From: Sphingopyxis sp. USTB-05
GTDB taxonomy: Bacteria > Pseudomonadota > Alphaproteobacteria > Sphingomonadales > Sphingomonadaceae
Direction: 5' to 3'
NCBI RefSeq assembly: GCF_023822045.1
Contig: NZ_CP084712.1
Span: forward strand, 1,612,001-1,676,000
DNA length: 64,000 nucleotides
The notes beneath the pieces were generated by a model. It ran no database searches. It saw only the letters and a list, made by a program, of their open reading frames with translations, and was not told the origin of the DNA. Positions 19,671 through 29,513 of the stretch are shown here, piece after piece. Both the position numbers and the translations under genes were made by a program. Numbering within the stretch: the first letter of the stretch is position 1; the number at the start of each line of letters is the position of its first letter.

Positions 19671-20965
19671 ACGCTCATCGGATCGCGCCGCTTCCCGATT
19701 TCGACTCGGCCACCATCGCCGTGATCGGCCTGGGTTACGTCGGCTTGCCTCTGGCCGTAGAATTTGGCCGCGTCTGGCCCGTGGTCGGGTTCGACATCAA
19801 CAAGGCCCGCATTGCGGCGCTTCGCGAAGGCCGCGACGACACGCTCGAGACGACTGCGGAAGAGCTGGCGGCTGCGACCCGGCTCGGCTTTTCGGATGAC
19901 ATGGCCGATCTGGCGCAGGCGCGCGTCTATGTCGTGACGGTTCCGACGCCGATCGATGCGCATAAGCGCCCCGATCTGACGCCGCTGGTGAAGGCCTCGG
20001 AGACCGTCGGACGTGTGCTTAAACGCGGTGACATCGTGATCTATGAAAGCACCGTCTATCCCGGCTGTACCGAAGAGGATTGTGTTCCCATTCTCGAGCG
20101 CGAGAGCGGGCTGAAATTCAACGAGGATTTCTTTGCGGGCTATAGCCCCGAACGGATCAATCCCGGTGACAAGGAGCACCGCCTGCCGACGATCCGCAAG
20201 GTGACGAGCGGTTCGACACCCGACGTCGCCGAGTGGGTCGATCGCTTTTATGCGCAGATCATCACCGCAGGCACCTTCAAGGCCGAGAGCATCAAGGTCG
20301 CCGAAGCGGCGAAAGTAATCGAGAATACGCAGCGCGACCTGAATATCGCGCTGATGAACGAGCTTTCGATTATTTTCGGCCGGCTCGGCATCGATACGCA
20401 CAGCGTACTCGAAGCCGCCGGCACGAAGTGGAACTTCCTGAAGTTCACGCCGGGGCTCGTGGGCGGCCACTGCATCGGCGTCGATCCCTATTATCTGACG
20501 CACAAGGCGCAGGCGGTCGGTTACCACCCAGAAGTCATCCTGGCGGGGCGGCGCGTCAACGACGGCATGGGCGGCTATATCGCGAGCCAGGTTATTCGGC
20601 TGATGATCAAGCGCGGACTCCCGGTTCAAGGCGCGCGCATTCTGGTTCTGGGGCTCGCCTTCAAGGAGAACTGCCCGGACATCCGCAACACCCGCGTCGT
20701 CGATCTGATCGGCGAGTTCCAGGAATATGGCGTGAATGTCGATGTTCACGATCCGTGGGTCGACGCAGCCGAGGCGCGGCACGAATATGGAATCGATATC
20801 GTCGAGACGCCGCATGGCGATTATGACGCAGTGATCCTCGCCGTGGCGCACCGCGAGTTCGTCGATGCGGGCGCGGCAGCGCTGCGCAAGCTCGGCAAAC
20901 CGACATTGGTGCTGGTCGATGTGAAGGGCATACTGAATATCGACGAGAGCGATTTGCGAATCTGA
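19667..20965 (+). CDS. UDP-N-acetylhexosamine 6-dehydrogenase, TviB/WbpO type
   Basis: A nucleotide-sugar dehydrogenase that oxidises C6 of UDP-GlcNAc or UDP-GalNAc to the uronate. Rossmann motif: [20 protein letters not shown]. The segment [20 protein letters not shown] is diagnostic for the TviB/WbpO branch as opposed to UDP-glucose dehydrogenase. The catalytic cysteine is in [20 protein letters not shown]. The UDP-binding domain follows from [20 protein letters not shown]. Length 432 residues. The start ATGAACGCTC overlaps the preceding stop by 4 bp, showing translational coupling with the 4-epimerase. Together they could provide UDP-GalNAcA or UDP-GlcNAcA. Confidence 0.9.
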   Translation: MNAHRIAPLPDFDSATIAVIGLGYVGLPLAVEFGRVWPVVGFDINKARIAALREGRDDTLETTAEELAAATRLGFSDDMADLAQARVYVVTVPTPIDAHKRPDLTPLVKASETVGRVLKRGDIVIYESTVYPGCTEEDCVPILERESGLKFNEDFFAGYSPERINPGDKEHRLPTIRKVTSGSTPDVAEWVDRFYAQIITAGTFKAESIKVAEAAKVIENTQRDLNIALMNELSIIFGRLGIDTHSVLEAAGTKWNFLKFTPGLVGGHCIGVDPYYLTHKAQAVGYHPEVILAGRRVNDGMGGYIASQVIRLMIKRGLPVQGARILVLGLAFKENCPDIRNTRVVDLIGEFQEYGVNVDVHDPWVDAAEARHEYGIDIVETPHGDYDAVILAVAHREFVDAGAAALRKLGKPTLVLVDVKGILNIDESDLRI

Positions 20966-20991
20966 TTCGTTCAGCCGGGCCGGAGGAGCCG

Positions 20992-22305
20992 ATGCAACTT
21001 CGCAATCTTATCCAGCTGACGGCAAGCGTGGGAGCGATCGGTCTGCTTGACCGGGTCGTGGCGGTCGGCCTCGGCATCATATTCGCCCGTTGGCTCGGCC
21101 CCACCGAGTTCGGCACCTATGCCTTTGTCGTCACCGCGATCGCGCTGCTGTGTATCCCCGCAAAGCTCGGCATTCCCGAGCTTCTGACGCGCGATATCGC
21201 GGCGTCGAGAGGCAGCGGCGAACCCCTCGCGCTCGCGCGCTCGATCGTGAAAGGCTTCGCCATCGTTGGCGTCGCTGCGCTGGTGATCGTCGCTGTCGGA
21301 CAGCTTGTTTTGCAATTTACCGCCGACACGCCGATCAGCCGGCTTATGAAAATCGGCCTGTGGATGGTCATCCCCTCGGCCTTTTTTGAGGTGGCGGCCG
21401 GCATTGTGCGCGGGTTTGGCCGCACCATTGCCTTCCAGCTCTATGGATCGGTGTTGTTGTCGGGGGCGACTTTGGCAATGGGTGCATCCGCGATGCTCCT
21501 GCTCGACCTCTACACCGCGCAAATTGCGATCGAGACGCGCTTCGCAGCGTTTACCCTGTTGTTGATGATTTCCAGCGTTCACCTTGTGTTGATCCTGCGC
21601 CGTCTGATGCCAGTCGTCGAAGGCCGCGTCCTCGGGACCGGCGAAATTCTGTCGACCGGGTCGCGCTTCATGTTCAATTCGGTGATTAGCATGGCGCTCG
21701 TGCGCATCGATCTTCTGCTTCTGGGAATCCTCGCGACCGAGGAAGCGGTCGGCCTGTACCGGGTCGCGGCCGAAGGGGGACTGCTAGTGGCTTTTGGATA
21801 TACAGCGGTCACGACGGTTCTGGCCCCCGAATATGCGCGTATGCACAAGTCGGGAGACCGCGATCAGCTTCAGAAAACGGTTCGTCATGCCACCTGGCTC
21901 ATCATGCTGATCGGCAGCCTGATCGCCGTTCCCCTGATCTTCGGGTCGCAGCTGATCATCGAGCTCGTGTTCGGCAGCTCTTATGCGCCCGCGAGCCTCG
22001 CGCTTTCGATCATAGCGGCGGGATATCTGGTTTCCTTCCTGTTCGGGGATCCCATTTTCATCCTGAATATGACCGGATATCACGACCGCGTGACGGTGAT
22101 CGTCGCAATCAGCCTCGTCCTTTCGATGATACTCTGCCTTCTCCTGATTCCTCCGCTGGGTGGTACCGGCGCTGCCATTGCGGCGTCGATCGCATTGGTC
22201 TTTTATCGCTATCTGGCTTCGCGCGAGGTCTATAAGGCGCTCGGCGTCAACTGCGCTATCTTTGGCGGAATTGTTTCGCGCCTGACGCGCGACCGGACGA
22301 TTTGA
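20992..22305 (+). CDS. Oligosaccharide flippase (Wzx-type, MOP superfamily)
   Basis: An inner-membrane flippase for undecaprenyl-linked repeat units. Twelve to fourteen hydrophobic segments are spaced along 437 residues. The N-terminus carries the family signature FARWLGPTEFGTYAFVVTAI and GIPELLTRDIAASRGSGEP. It is preceded by a purine-rich GGAGG-containing site (GCCGGAGGAGCCGATG). It follows the TviB-type gene by 26 bp and is followed by a 73-bp gap containing a short GGGGC/GCCCC hairpin. The substrate is the polymer unit assembled by the neighbouring glycosyltransferases. Confidence 0.9.
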   Translation: MQLRNLIQLTASVGAIGLLDRVVAVGLGIIFARWLGPTEFGTYAFVVTAIALLCIPAKLGIPELLTRDIAASRGSGEPLALARSIVKGFAIVGVAALVIVAVGQLVLQFTADTPISRLMKIGLWMVIPSAFFEVAAGIVRGFGRTIAFQLYGSVLLSGATLAMGASAMLLLDLYTAQIAIETRFAAFTLLLMISSVHLVLILRRLMPVVEGRVLGTGEILSTGSRFMFNSVISMALVRIDLLLLGILATEEAVGLYRVAAEGGLLVAFGYTAVTTVLAPEYARMHKSGDRDQLQKTVRHATWLIMLIGSLIAVPLIFGSQLIIELVFGSSYAPASLALSIIAAGYLVSFLFGDPIFILNMTGYHDRVTVIVAISLVLSMILCLLLIPPLGGTGAAIAASIALVFYRYLASREVYKALGVNCAIFGGIVSRLTRDRTI

Positions 22306-22378
22306 TGAGAGGGGCGACAGCCCCGGCATATATAACTGAAACCGGCAGGCTCCCGATTGGACTGCCGACAAGATTGGA

Positions 22379-23281
22379 TTGAATGTGAGTAAAGTCCTCC
22401 ACAGCTTTCGTTCGCCCAGCCAGGGGTTTGCCAAAGTTTCCCGCTTCGTCGCCAATCGGCAATTGCACACGCTTGCGCGTGCGCATCACACGGCCGGCTA
22501 TCCGCAAATGGCGATATTTTCGCACGATCACATCGGGCATGTGATCAACGTCGAGGGCCGGTACGAGGATGATTATCTTCGTGCCGCCTTTGGCTGGATG
22601 AGCGGCTTCCTCAAGAATATGAACGAACTCGTTGCGCTCGATATCGGCGCGAACATCGGCAATCATTCGGTCTTCTTCTCGCGATATTTTCTCGAGGTTC
22701 ATTCGTTCGAACCCAACCCGCGAACCTTTGAGCTCCTGAAGTTCAACGCGTCGCAGACGGACAATGTCACGCCCCACCGGCAGGGGCTTTCGGACGCCGA
22801 CGTCCTGGGCAGGCTGCGGGAAAACCCCACAAACATGGGCGGCACTTTCATCGAGATTGGTGCCGCCGGTGCGCCCGGCAAGGACGGCGTTTCGCTCATG
22901 ACGCTCGATACATTCGCGGCCGACCGGGCGTTTGGGCCGATCGGGCTGATCAAGATTGACACCGAAGGCTTCGAAGCCCGTATCCTGCGTGGGGCGCGGG
23001 GGGTGATCGCCAGCAATCGCCCGGTGATCATGTTCGAATTGTCGCCGAGTGATTTCGGTCCGAACGGGTCAGACGTCGTCAACCTTCTGTCCGAACTCGG
23101 CTATGACTTCGTCTCGGTAGAACGGAACTTCCAGTTCGGTGAATCCCGGCTCGGCCGCTATTCGGGTTTCCTGCTGCGAACGCTGCTGGGCGAAAAACTG
23201 GAGGTCCGCCCGATCGAGCGCATTGCGCCCGCCTTTTACCAGATGATCGTTGCGGTGCACCGCGGCGCGCACCCGCTTTGA
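22379..23281 (+). CDS. FkbM-family SAM-dependent methyltransferase
   Basis: A cytosolic O-methyltransferase that probably methylates a sugar hydroxyl of the repeat unit. The SAM-binding motif is VALDIGANIGNHSVFFSRYF, followed by VHSFEPNPRTFELLKFNAS, and the family closing motif GLIKIDTEGFEARILRGARG. Length about 300 residues. There is no ATG: the start is a TTG at 22379 or the GTG at 22385, both after a weak GGATTG purine stretch. The stop overlaps the next gene start as TTGA. Confidence 0.88.
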   Translation: MNVSKVLHSFRSPSQGFAKVSRFVANRQLHTLARAHHTAGYPQMAIFSHDHIGHVINVEGRYEDDYLRAAFGWMSGFLKNMNELVALDIGANIGNHSVFFSRYFLEVHSFEPNPRTFELLKFNASQTDNVTPHRQGLSDADVLGRLRENPTNMGGTFIEIGAAGAPGKDGVSLMTLDTFAADRAFGPIGLIKIDTEGFEARILRGARGVIASNRPVIMFELSPSDFGPNGSDVVNLLSELGYDFVSVERNFQFGESRLGRYSGFLLRTLLGEKLEVRPIERIAPAFYQMIVAVHRGAHPL

Positions 23282-24231
23282 CACCCGCGATACCCGATAA
23301 GAGCGGCGAACCGCTGTTCACGATATTCACGCCAACGCACAACCGCGCGCACACCTTGCCGCGCCTGTATGAAAGCATCGCCGCGCAGGACTTGCGCGAT
23401 TTTGAGTGGGTGATTGTCGACGACGGATCAACCGACGGCACGCGGGAACTGGTCGCGCAATGGGTAGACAAAGCCGATTTCCCGATCCGCTATTTCTATC
23501 AGTCGCACGGGCACAAGAAGACCGCCTATAATTGCGGTGTTCGCGAAGCACGCGGCGCGTTGCTGGTGTGCTGGGACAGCGATGATGCTGCGCTGCCGCA
23601 GGCCCTGCGGATTATGCACGACGAATGGCTTGCGATCCCCGAAGCGGACCGGTCCGGCTACGTCGGCATAACCGGGCTTTGTGCCCATGAGGACGGGACA
23701 ATTTTCGGCGATCGATATCCCGTCAGCCCTTATGACAGCACGCCGATCGAAACCACGCTCTGCGACGGTATCCGTGGCGACAAGTCGGGATTCCAGCGGG
23801 TCGAAATCCTCCGCCAATTTCCGTTTCCCGAATTCATCGAAGGCCTTGTACCCGAAGGTGTCGTCTGGAATGCGATCGCGCGAAAATACAAGACGCGGTA
23901 CATAAACACGGCGGTGCTGACATATCATGTCGAGCAGGATTCGATCATCAACAGCCGCAACACATTGACGAAGATGCGCAGCACGTCGGTCGGACGCGGC
24001 TATTTCGCTTCCCAGTTTCTGACGCATGACTGGCGCTGGCTGTTTCGGGCGCCGGTCGAGGTGCTGAAAATCGCCGTGAATCATACCCGATACGCTTGGC
24101 ATGCCTGGCGGGGAGGGCTACGCAAGGGGTTCCCGCCAAAGAGCCTCGCGGGATGGCTCCTCAAAGCGGTGACATGGCCGTTCGGGTTTTCGATATTTCT
24201 TTACGAGGAGCTTCGTTTTCCTCGCCGGTGA
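23278..24231 (+). CDS. Family 2 glycosyltransferase
   Basis: An inverting GT-A transferase of 317 residues that adds a sugar to the lipid-linked unit on the cytosolic face. The N-terminus FTIFTPTHNRAHTLPRLYES and VIVDDGSTDGTRELV are the GT2 nucleotide-binding motifs, and the DxD-type motif is in CWDSDDAALPQALRI. The C-terminal part is basic with one weakly hydrophobic segment (LLKAVTWPFGFSIFLYEEL). The start is TTG within a TTGA overlap of the preceding stop; no ATG is available before the domain. Its 3' end overlaps the convergent GT4 gene by 31 bp. Confidence 0.9.
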   Translation: MTPAIPDKSGEPLFTIFTPTHNRAHTLPRLYESIAAQDLRDFEWVIVDDGSTDGTRELVAQWVDKADFPIRYFYQSHGHKKTAYNCGVREARGALLVCWDSDDAALPQALRIMHDEWLAIPEADRSGYVGITGLCAHEDGTIFGDRYPVSPYDSTPIETTLCDGIRGDKSGFQRVEILRQFPFPEFIEGLVPEGVVWNAIARKYKTRYINTAVLTYHVEQDSIINSRNTLTKMRSTSVGRGYFASQFLTHDWRWLFRAPVEVLKIAVNHTRYAWHAWRGGLRKGFPPKSLAGWLLKAVTWPFGFSIFLYEELRFPRR

Positions 24232-25340
24232 CTCCGGTCGATTACTGTCGCGAACAGCGCGTCCCACTGACTCAATATGGCCTCAAGCGAAAATGTCTCG
24301 GCGGTTTGCGACGCTCTTTCTGCCAGCGCGCGTCGGCGCTCCGTGTCCGAAGTCAGGCAACGAAGCGCTTCGGACAGGCGGGATAGCTGACGGTCGTCTG
24401 GCAGCAACATGATTCGCTGCCCCCCATCGCTCAACTCGGCCGGCCCGGTCGAGACGTCGAACGCGATGGGCGCCACGCCGTGCGCCATCGCTTCGAGCAA
24501 GGCGTTCGGAAAACCCTCAAACGAAGATGTCATCACAAACAGGTCGGCCCGACGATACCAGTCGCCGAGATTTCCCGCGAACCCCGGTAAGATGAGACTG
24601 CCTGAAAGGCCTGCTGCCTCGACCATATTTTCGAGCTTTTCGCGAAGAGTGCCATCCCCGAGCATGACCAGCTGCCAGCCATGGGGAAGCCCGCCCATGA
24701 GCTTCACCGCCTCTATCAACAATTCGGGACGTTTCTGGTCATCTAGGCGCCCGACCCACAACAGAAGACGGGAGTCCGGCGGGACGAGCAAGTCGGGTGA
24801 CAGATACGGCTCGGTCTTCGGCAAGGGCAAGAGGACGGGGTTGGGAATGGTCGCAATGATCGCTTTCCCCCCGCGCTCGCGCAGCCATTCGCTCGCAGGC
24901 TCGGTCTGGCCAACCAGGGCAGCCGCAACAGGATAGAGCAACTTGCGCAGCGCGCGATAGGCGCGCGGCAAAAGATGTTCATAGACGGGAGGATATATCC
25001 GCTCGCACGCGATGACCGGAATGGACGATCCCCAAGCTGCAAGGATGGCAGCGACATTCACGTGGGGCAGAAATGAAACGATGACATCGGGATTAAAGCT
25101 TCTTATGAACCGACGCAGCATCGTGAGCCGGGCGAGCCGTCCCGCGCCGGGCTCGCAATGATCGGAAAGAAAATCAAGATGAACCGCTGCGTTCAATGAA
25201 TAGACGCACTCTCCGCGGGCCGAAAAGGTCGGCATCAACGTGACATTGTGGCCGTGCTCAGCCCACGCATTGGCAAGCAGTGCCGCAACCCGCTCGGCTC
25301 CACCCCCCTGCATTGAAGATACCAGAAACAAGATTTTCAT
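24201..25340 (-). CDS. Family 4 glycosyltransferase
   Basis: A retaining GT-B glycosyltransferase of 379 residues. It begins MKILFLVSSMQGGGAERVAA, the typical GGAER acceptor-site motif. The C-terminal donor domain shows LLLWVGRLDDQKRPELLIEA, and the EX7E signature is in FVMTSSFEGFPNALLEAMAH. It is on the minus strand, convergent and overlapping with the GT2 gene and divergent from the EpsG-like gene across 42 bp. Linkage and sugar cannot be read from the sequence. Confidence 0.92.
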   Translation of the reverse strand: MKILFLVSSMQGGGAERVAALLANAWAEHGHNVTLMPTFSARGECVYSLNAAVHLDFLSDHCEPGAGRLARLTMLRRFIRSFNPDVIVSFLPHVNVAAILAAWGSSIPVIACERIYPPVYEHLLPRAYRALRKLLYPVAAALVGQTEPASEWLRERGGKAIIATIPNPVLLPLPKTEPYLSPDLLVPPDSRLLLWVGRLDDQKRPELLIEAVKLMGGLPHGWQLVMLGDGTLREKLENMVEAAGLSGSLILPGFAGNLGDWYRRADLFVMTSSFEGFPNALLEAMAHGVAPIAFDVSTGPAELSDGGQRIMLLPDDRQLSRLSEALRCLTSDTERRRALAERASQTAETFSLEAILSQWDALFATVIDRSHRRGKRSSS

Positions 25341-25382
25341 TTCAATGCCTTCGGTCGTAAATAGTTAATCGGCAGTCCTCAT

Positions 25383-26399
25383 ATGAATAATCGGCTAAAT
25401 TATCAAGGCTCTCTCCCGAGCGACTATCGATATTATATTCTGCCAATGATATTGGCTGTTATTATTTCACTAATCCCGTGGCCTGAAATAGTTTTGTCAG
25501 GAACGCGGGGAATTTTGATCGACCGAGAAGTTTATACTCAAAAGATTATCCATAAGGATAACCTTTTGGACTATTTCTACTTTGGTAGTTATTTGGATTA
25601 CTTCACCTCGGAATATTCGTGGTGGTTCCTCATGAAGCTTCTGGAAGATGGTCGGCTTCCGGTGGACTATGAGATGGTCTTCCAGATGATTTCGACCGTT
25701 TTTCTCGTAACCGCGTCACTGATTGTCTATCGTCGCGGTGGGCTGTTGCCGCTGATTTTCCTGGCCAATCCGCTCGTTTTTGAACTTGCCTATTCCCAGC
25801 TGCGATCAGCGCTCGCGATCAGCATTCTCCATCTGGTTTATCTTTTCCTGCGACGATCGACCTATGTCGCCGTCGCGTTGTGCCTGTTCGCCGCAACGAT
25901 TCATACCACGATGATCATTTTCCTGGCGGTCTATGTTCTTTGCCTGATGACCGCCGATGAGGGGGGGCGCCTTTCCCGCTGGCCTGTAGGCCTGCGTCTC
26001 ACCGTCATATTGGGCGCGGGAATCGTCGTGGGGCTGGTGATCGGGCCGCTCCGGGAAGTGCTGCTGACGCTGATCGGCGATCGGCGCGCCGACTATCTCG
26101 ACCTGTCGAGCAGCCCGCTCTACCTTGCCTTCTGGGTCGGCCTGCTGGGGCTTTTCCTGATCGACTATCGCGACACTTTTCGTTCGGTCGAAGGACGATT
26201 TTCGCTGTTTATCCTGTCACTGGTGACGGTAAACGTCTTTACCGGAGGATATTCGCTGCGCTTTCTGGCGCTCGCCTATCCGTTTGTGATTTCGACGGTG
26301 CTGATGGCCAAGCCGTCGGTGAAGATGTTCGCAATTCCGGCCATGTCGGTCTACATGATCGCGCAGTGGTTCTATTATTTTTCCACGATTACCGGATAG
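25383..26399 (+). CDS. EpsG-like O-antigen/polysaccharide polymerase (Wzy candidate)
   Basis: A 338-residue membrane protein with about nine to ten helices (PMILAVIISLIPWPEIVLSG at the start, MSVYMIAQWFYYFSTITG at the end). The tract GYSLRFLALAYPFVISTVLM and the overall spacing resemble EpsG-type Wzy polymerases. These join repeat units on the periplasmic face. The first about 250 bases are visibly more AT-rich and use rarer codons than the rest. ATG at 25383 follows a short divergent spacer. Confidence in membrane polymerase is good, in the exact family less so. Confidence 0.75.
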   Translation: MNNRLNYQGSLPSDYRYYILPMILAVIISLIPWPEIVLSGTRGILIDREVYTQKIIHKDNLLDYFYFGSYLDYFTSEYSWWFLMKLLEDGRLPVDYEMVFQMISTVFLVTASLIVYRRGGLLPLIFLANPLVFELAYSQLRSALAISILHLVYLFLRRSTYVAVALCLFAATIHTTMIIFLAVYVLCLMTADEGGRLSRWPVGLRLTVILGAGIVVGLVIGPLREVLLTLIGDRRADYLDLSSSPLYLAFWVGLLGLFLIDYRDTFRSVEGRFSLFILSLVTVNVFTGGYSLRFLALAYPFVISTVLMAKPSVKMFAIPAMSVYMIAQWFYYFSTITG

Positions 26400-26405
26400 G
26401 CTCCC

Positions 26406-27545
26406 GTGCCGGTACATGTGCTTCACATCATCACCGGGCTCGCGACCGGCGGGGCCGAACGATCGCTCTTCAATCTGGCCGTCGCGGACCCTGCCAAAGG
26501 GTTCTCGCACAGCGTCGTGTCGTTGACGGGAGCGGGAAATTATGGCCCGCTGTTGAGGGAGAATGGCGTAGCGGTCCATGCGCTGGGGATAGCGGGGGGC
26601 GCCTCGCTTCTGGCTGCGCCGATCAAACTCGGGAAGCTGGTGCGCCAGATCGGCCCGGAGATCGTGCAGGGCTGGATGCCGCACGGCAATGTCGCCGCGA
26701 CGGTTGCCGCGTCGATGTCGCGCCGACCGGTCCGGCTCGCGTGGAATATCCGTCAGTCGCTTTATGACCTGAGCGCGGAAAAACGCGCGACGCAATGGAT
26801 GATACGCGGGCTTAAGACGCAGTCACGGCGTCCAGATGCGATCATCTACAACAGCCATCAGGCGAGAGAACATCACGAGGACCTTGGTTTTTCGCCGCGC
26901 CGCGGAATCGTCATCCCGAACGGTTTCGATACGGATCGCTGGAAGCCGGATGCCAGGAACCGCTCCGCGTTGCGCACCGCTATCGGCGTCGCGGAGGGGG
27001 TGCCGGTCGGGGGATTTATTGGCCGCTTTCATGCGTTGAAGGATGTGCCCAGCTTTATGGCAGCCTCCGCGGTCGCACTGGCCGAAGTGCCGGACCTCCA
27101 TATCGTCATGGTCGGCGACGGGCTGACCCGCGAGAATGGCGCGCTGGAGGGGCTGTTCGCGAAACTGCCGCTGCAGCGGTTCCATACGCCGGGACGCCGC
27201 GACGACATCGAGGCGATATTGCCCGGGTTCGATTTCTTCTGCCTGTCATCGGCGAGTGAGGCCTTCCCCAACGTGCTCGGCGAGGCGATGGCGAGCGGGC
27301 TCCCCTCCATCGCTACCGATGTCGGCGATTGCGCAAGGCTGCTGGATGGCCACGGACGGATCGTGCCTCCCGGCGATCCCGGAAAAATGGCCGAAGCGAT
27401 GGTCGAGATGGCGCGGATGGATATTGCGTCGCGGGCCGAAATCGGCGAAGCGGCGCGGGCAAGGATTACGACCTCATACGGGCTCGCCGCTACGGTTGAC
27501 GCCTATACCCAACTCTATGATTCGATGATGAAAAGAGAAGTTTGA
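26406..27545 (+). CDS. Family 4 glycosyltransferase
   Basis: A GT-B transferase of 379 residues starting GTG CCG GTA (MPVHVLHIITGLATGGAERS), with the GGAER motif close to the N-terminus. The donor half contains GGFIGRFHALKDVPSFMAAS and the EX7E motif in FFCLSSASEAFPNVLGEAMA. It lies 6 bp after the EpsG-like gene and its TGA overlaps the ATG of the next gene (TGATG), so the three genes are coupled. Donor sugar unknown. Confidence 0.92.
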   Translation: MPVHVLHIITGLATGGAERSLFNLAVADPAKGFSHSVVSLTGAGNYGPLLRENGVAVHALGIAGGASLLAAPIKLGKLVRQIGPEIVQGWMPHGNVAATVAASMSRRPVRLAWNIRQSLYDLSAEKRATQWMIRGLKTQSRRPDAIIYNSHQAREHHEDLGFSPRRGIVIPNGFDTDRWKPDARNRSALRTAIGVAEGVPVGGFIGRFHALKDVPSFMAASAVALAEVPDLHIVMVGDGLTRENGALEGLFAKLPLQRFHTPGRRDDIEAILPGFDFFCLSSASEAFPNVLGEAMASGLPSIATDVGDCARLLDGHGRIVPPGDPGKMAEAMVEMARMDIASRAEIGEAARARITTSYGLAATVDAYTQLYDSMMKREV

Positions 27546-29479
27546 TGTGTGGTTTTGCAGGGTTCCTCGACCGGGCGGGTTTTGCGGACGGCGAAGTGCT
27601 GCTTCGCCGGATGGCGGACACGATCATGCATCGCGGGCCCGATAGCGACGGTTATTGGGTGGACGGCGAGGCCGGGATCGCTCTGGCGCATCGGCGCCTC
27701 GCGATCATCGATCTCTCTCCTGCAGGCCATCAGCCGATGGCGAGCCATGATGGCCGGTTCGTCCTCAGCTACAATGGCGAGATCTACAATCACCTCGACC
27801 TTCGCCTGGAACTCGAAGAGAAGGGGCCCATCGAATGGCGGGGCCATTCGGATACCGAAACGTTGTTGCAGGGCTTTTCCGCATGGGGCGTGCTCGGCAC
27901 CCTCGAACGCGCCAATGGCATGTTCGCCCTCGCTCTTTGGGATCGGGCGGACCGAAAGCTCGTCCTCGCTCGCGACCGCATGGGCGAGAAGCCGCTTTAT
28001 TACGGCTTGCAGGGCAAGACGCTGCTGTTCGGATCGGAACTCAAGGCACTTCGCCAGCACCCGGCGTGGCAGGGCGGCATAAACCGCGATGCGCTGGCGC
28101 TCTTCCTTCGCCACAATTATGTGCCGGGTCCCTATTCGATCTATGACAATGTCCACAAGTTGCCGCCAGCGCATTATCTGGAAATCGGTGTCGACGACGC
28201 GGCGCTGCCCGAACCCGTCGCGTACTGGGATATCGCTGAAAAGGCCGCAGCAGGGCGCGATCGTCCGTTTTCGGGCTCGGCCGAGGAATCGGTCGACGCA
28301 CTCGAGACATTGCTCCTCGACGCGGTCGGCATGCGGATGGCTGCCGACGTGCCGCTCGGCGCGTTCCTGTCGGGCGGATATGATTCCAGCACGATCGTTG
28401 CCTTGATGCAGCGCCAGTCGGCGCGCCCGGTAAGGACCTTTTCGATCGGTTTTTCCGAGGGCGAATATGACGAAGCCCGTCATGCGAAGCGGGTCGCCGC
28501 CCATCTCGGCACCGATCACACCGAACTTTATGTCACGCCGCAGGATGCGCTCGACCAGCTTCCGATCCTGCCGCACCATTGGGACGAACCGTTCGCCGAT
28601 TCCTCGCAGATCCCGACCTTGCTTGTCAGTCGCCTCGCGCGGTCGGAAGTTACCGTCAGTCTTTCGGGCGATGGCGGTGACGAGCTGTTTTGCGGATATA
28701 CGCGATATGCACAGGGTTATGACATCTGGCGCCGACTGGGCAAGCTGCCCGGTGGCGTGCGCAAGCTGATATCGGGAACATTGCGCAGGACGCCGGCGGA
28801 CTTCATCGACGGAATGATGAAATTCGCGCCGTCGCGCCTGCGCAAGATGGCGGTGGGGGACCGGCTGCTCAAATTTGCCGACGTCCTTGCGGTCGAGCGG
28901 TCCGACGATTTCTATCGGTCGCTGGTATCACATTCGAAAAATCCGTCGATTCTGGTTCCCGGCTCGCATGAGCCGCCGACGTTTCTGACCGCCCCAGACC
29001 CGGACTGGCCGGCCGACGGAGATTTCCGCGACCGCATGATGTATCTCGATATGCGCAGCTATCTGCCTGACGACATATTGGTGAAGGTCGACCGGGCGAG
29101 CATGGCGTTCAGCCTTGAAAGCCGGGTGCCGCTGCTCGATCACCGCGTTGTCGAATTCGCTCTCGCATTGCCGCTCGAATACAAACTCCGGAACAATGAA
29201 CCGAAATGGCCCTTGCGCCAGCTTCTCTATCGCCATGTTCCGCGCGAAATGATGGAGCGCCCGAAGATGGGTTTTGGCGTGCCGATCGAACATTGGCTTC
29301 GCGGGCCGCTACGTTCGTGGGCGGACGATTTGCTAGAGCCGGACCGTTTAAGGCGCGACGGCTATTTCAACGCCGATATCGTGAGCCAGCTCTGGTCGGA
29401 TACGCGCAGCGGGCGGCGGCGGTTGCACTATTATGTCTGGGACGTGCTCATGTTCCAGGCGTGGCTCGACGCCCGATAG
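27545..29479 (+). CDS. Asparagine synthetase-like glutamine amidotransferase
   Basis: A two-domain AsnB-type protein of 644 residues. The N-terminal class II glutaminase exposes Cys2 (MCGFAGFLD) as nucleophile. The synthetase half carries the ATP-pyrophosphatase loop FLSGGYDSSTIVALM and continues to SLSGDGGDELFCGYTRYAQG. The ATG at 27545 is chosen because Cys must follow Met; a TTG one codon earlier would block the active site. In surface polysaccharide loci such proteins have been linked to amidation of uronic acids; free asparagine synthesis is the alternative. The location among uronic acid genes supports the former but does not prove it. Confidence 0.9.
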   Translation: MCGFAGFLDRAGFADGEVLLRRMADTIMHRGPDSDGYWVDGEAGIALAHRRLAIIDLSPAGHQPMASHDGRFVLSYNGEIYNHLDLRLELEEKGPIEWRGHSDTETLLQGFSAWGVLGTLERANGMFALALWDRADRKLVLARDRMGEKPLYYGLQGKTLLFGSELKALRQHPAWQGGINRDALALFLRHNYVPGPYSIYDNVHKLPPAHYLEIGVDDAALPEPVAYWDIAEKAAAGRDRPFSGSAEESVDALETLLLDAVGMRMAADVPLGAFLSGGYDSSTIVALMQRQSARPVRTFSIGFSEGEYDEARHAKRVAAHLGTDHTELYVTPQDALDQLPILPHHWDEPFADSSQIPTLLVSRLARSEVTVSLSGDGGDELFCGYTRYAQGYDIWRRLGKLPGGVRKLISGTLRRTPADFIDGMMKFAPSRLRKMAVGDRLLKFADVLAVERSDDFYRSLVSHSKNPSILVPGSHEPPTFLTAPDPDWPADGDFRDRMMYLDMRSYLPDDILVKVDRASMAFSLESRVPLLDHRVVEFALALPLEYKLRNNEPKWPLRQLLYRHVPREMMERPKMGFGVPIEHWLRGPLRSWADDLLEPDRLRRDGYFNADIVSQLWSDTRSGRRRLHYYVWDVLMFQAWLDAR

Positions 29480-29513
29480 GACATCGGCCGCGGTTTCCAT
29501 ATCGTCGATCGGT

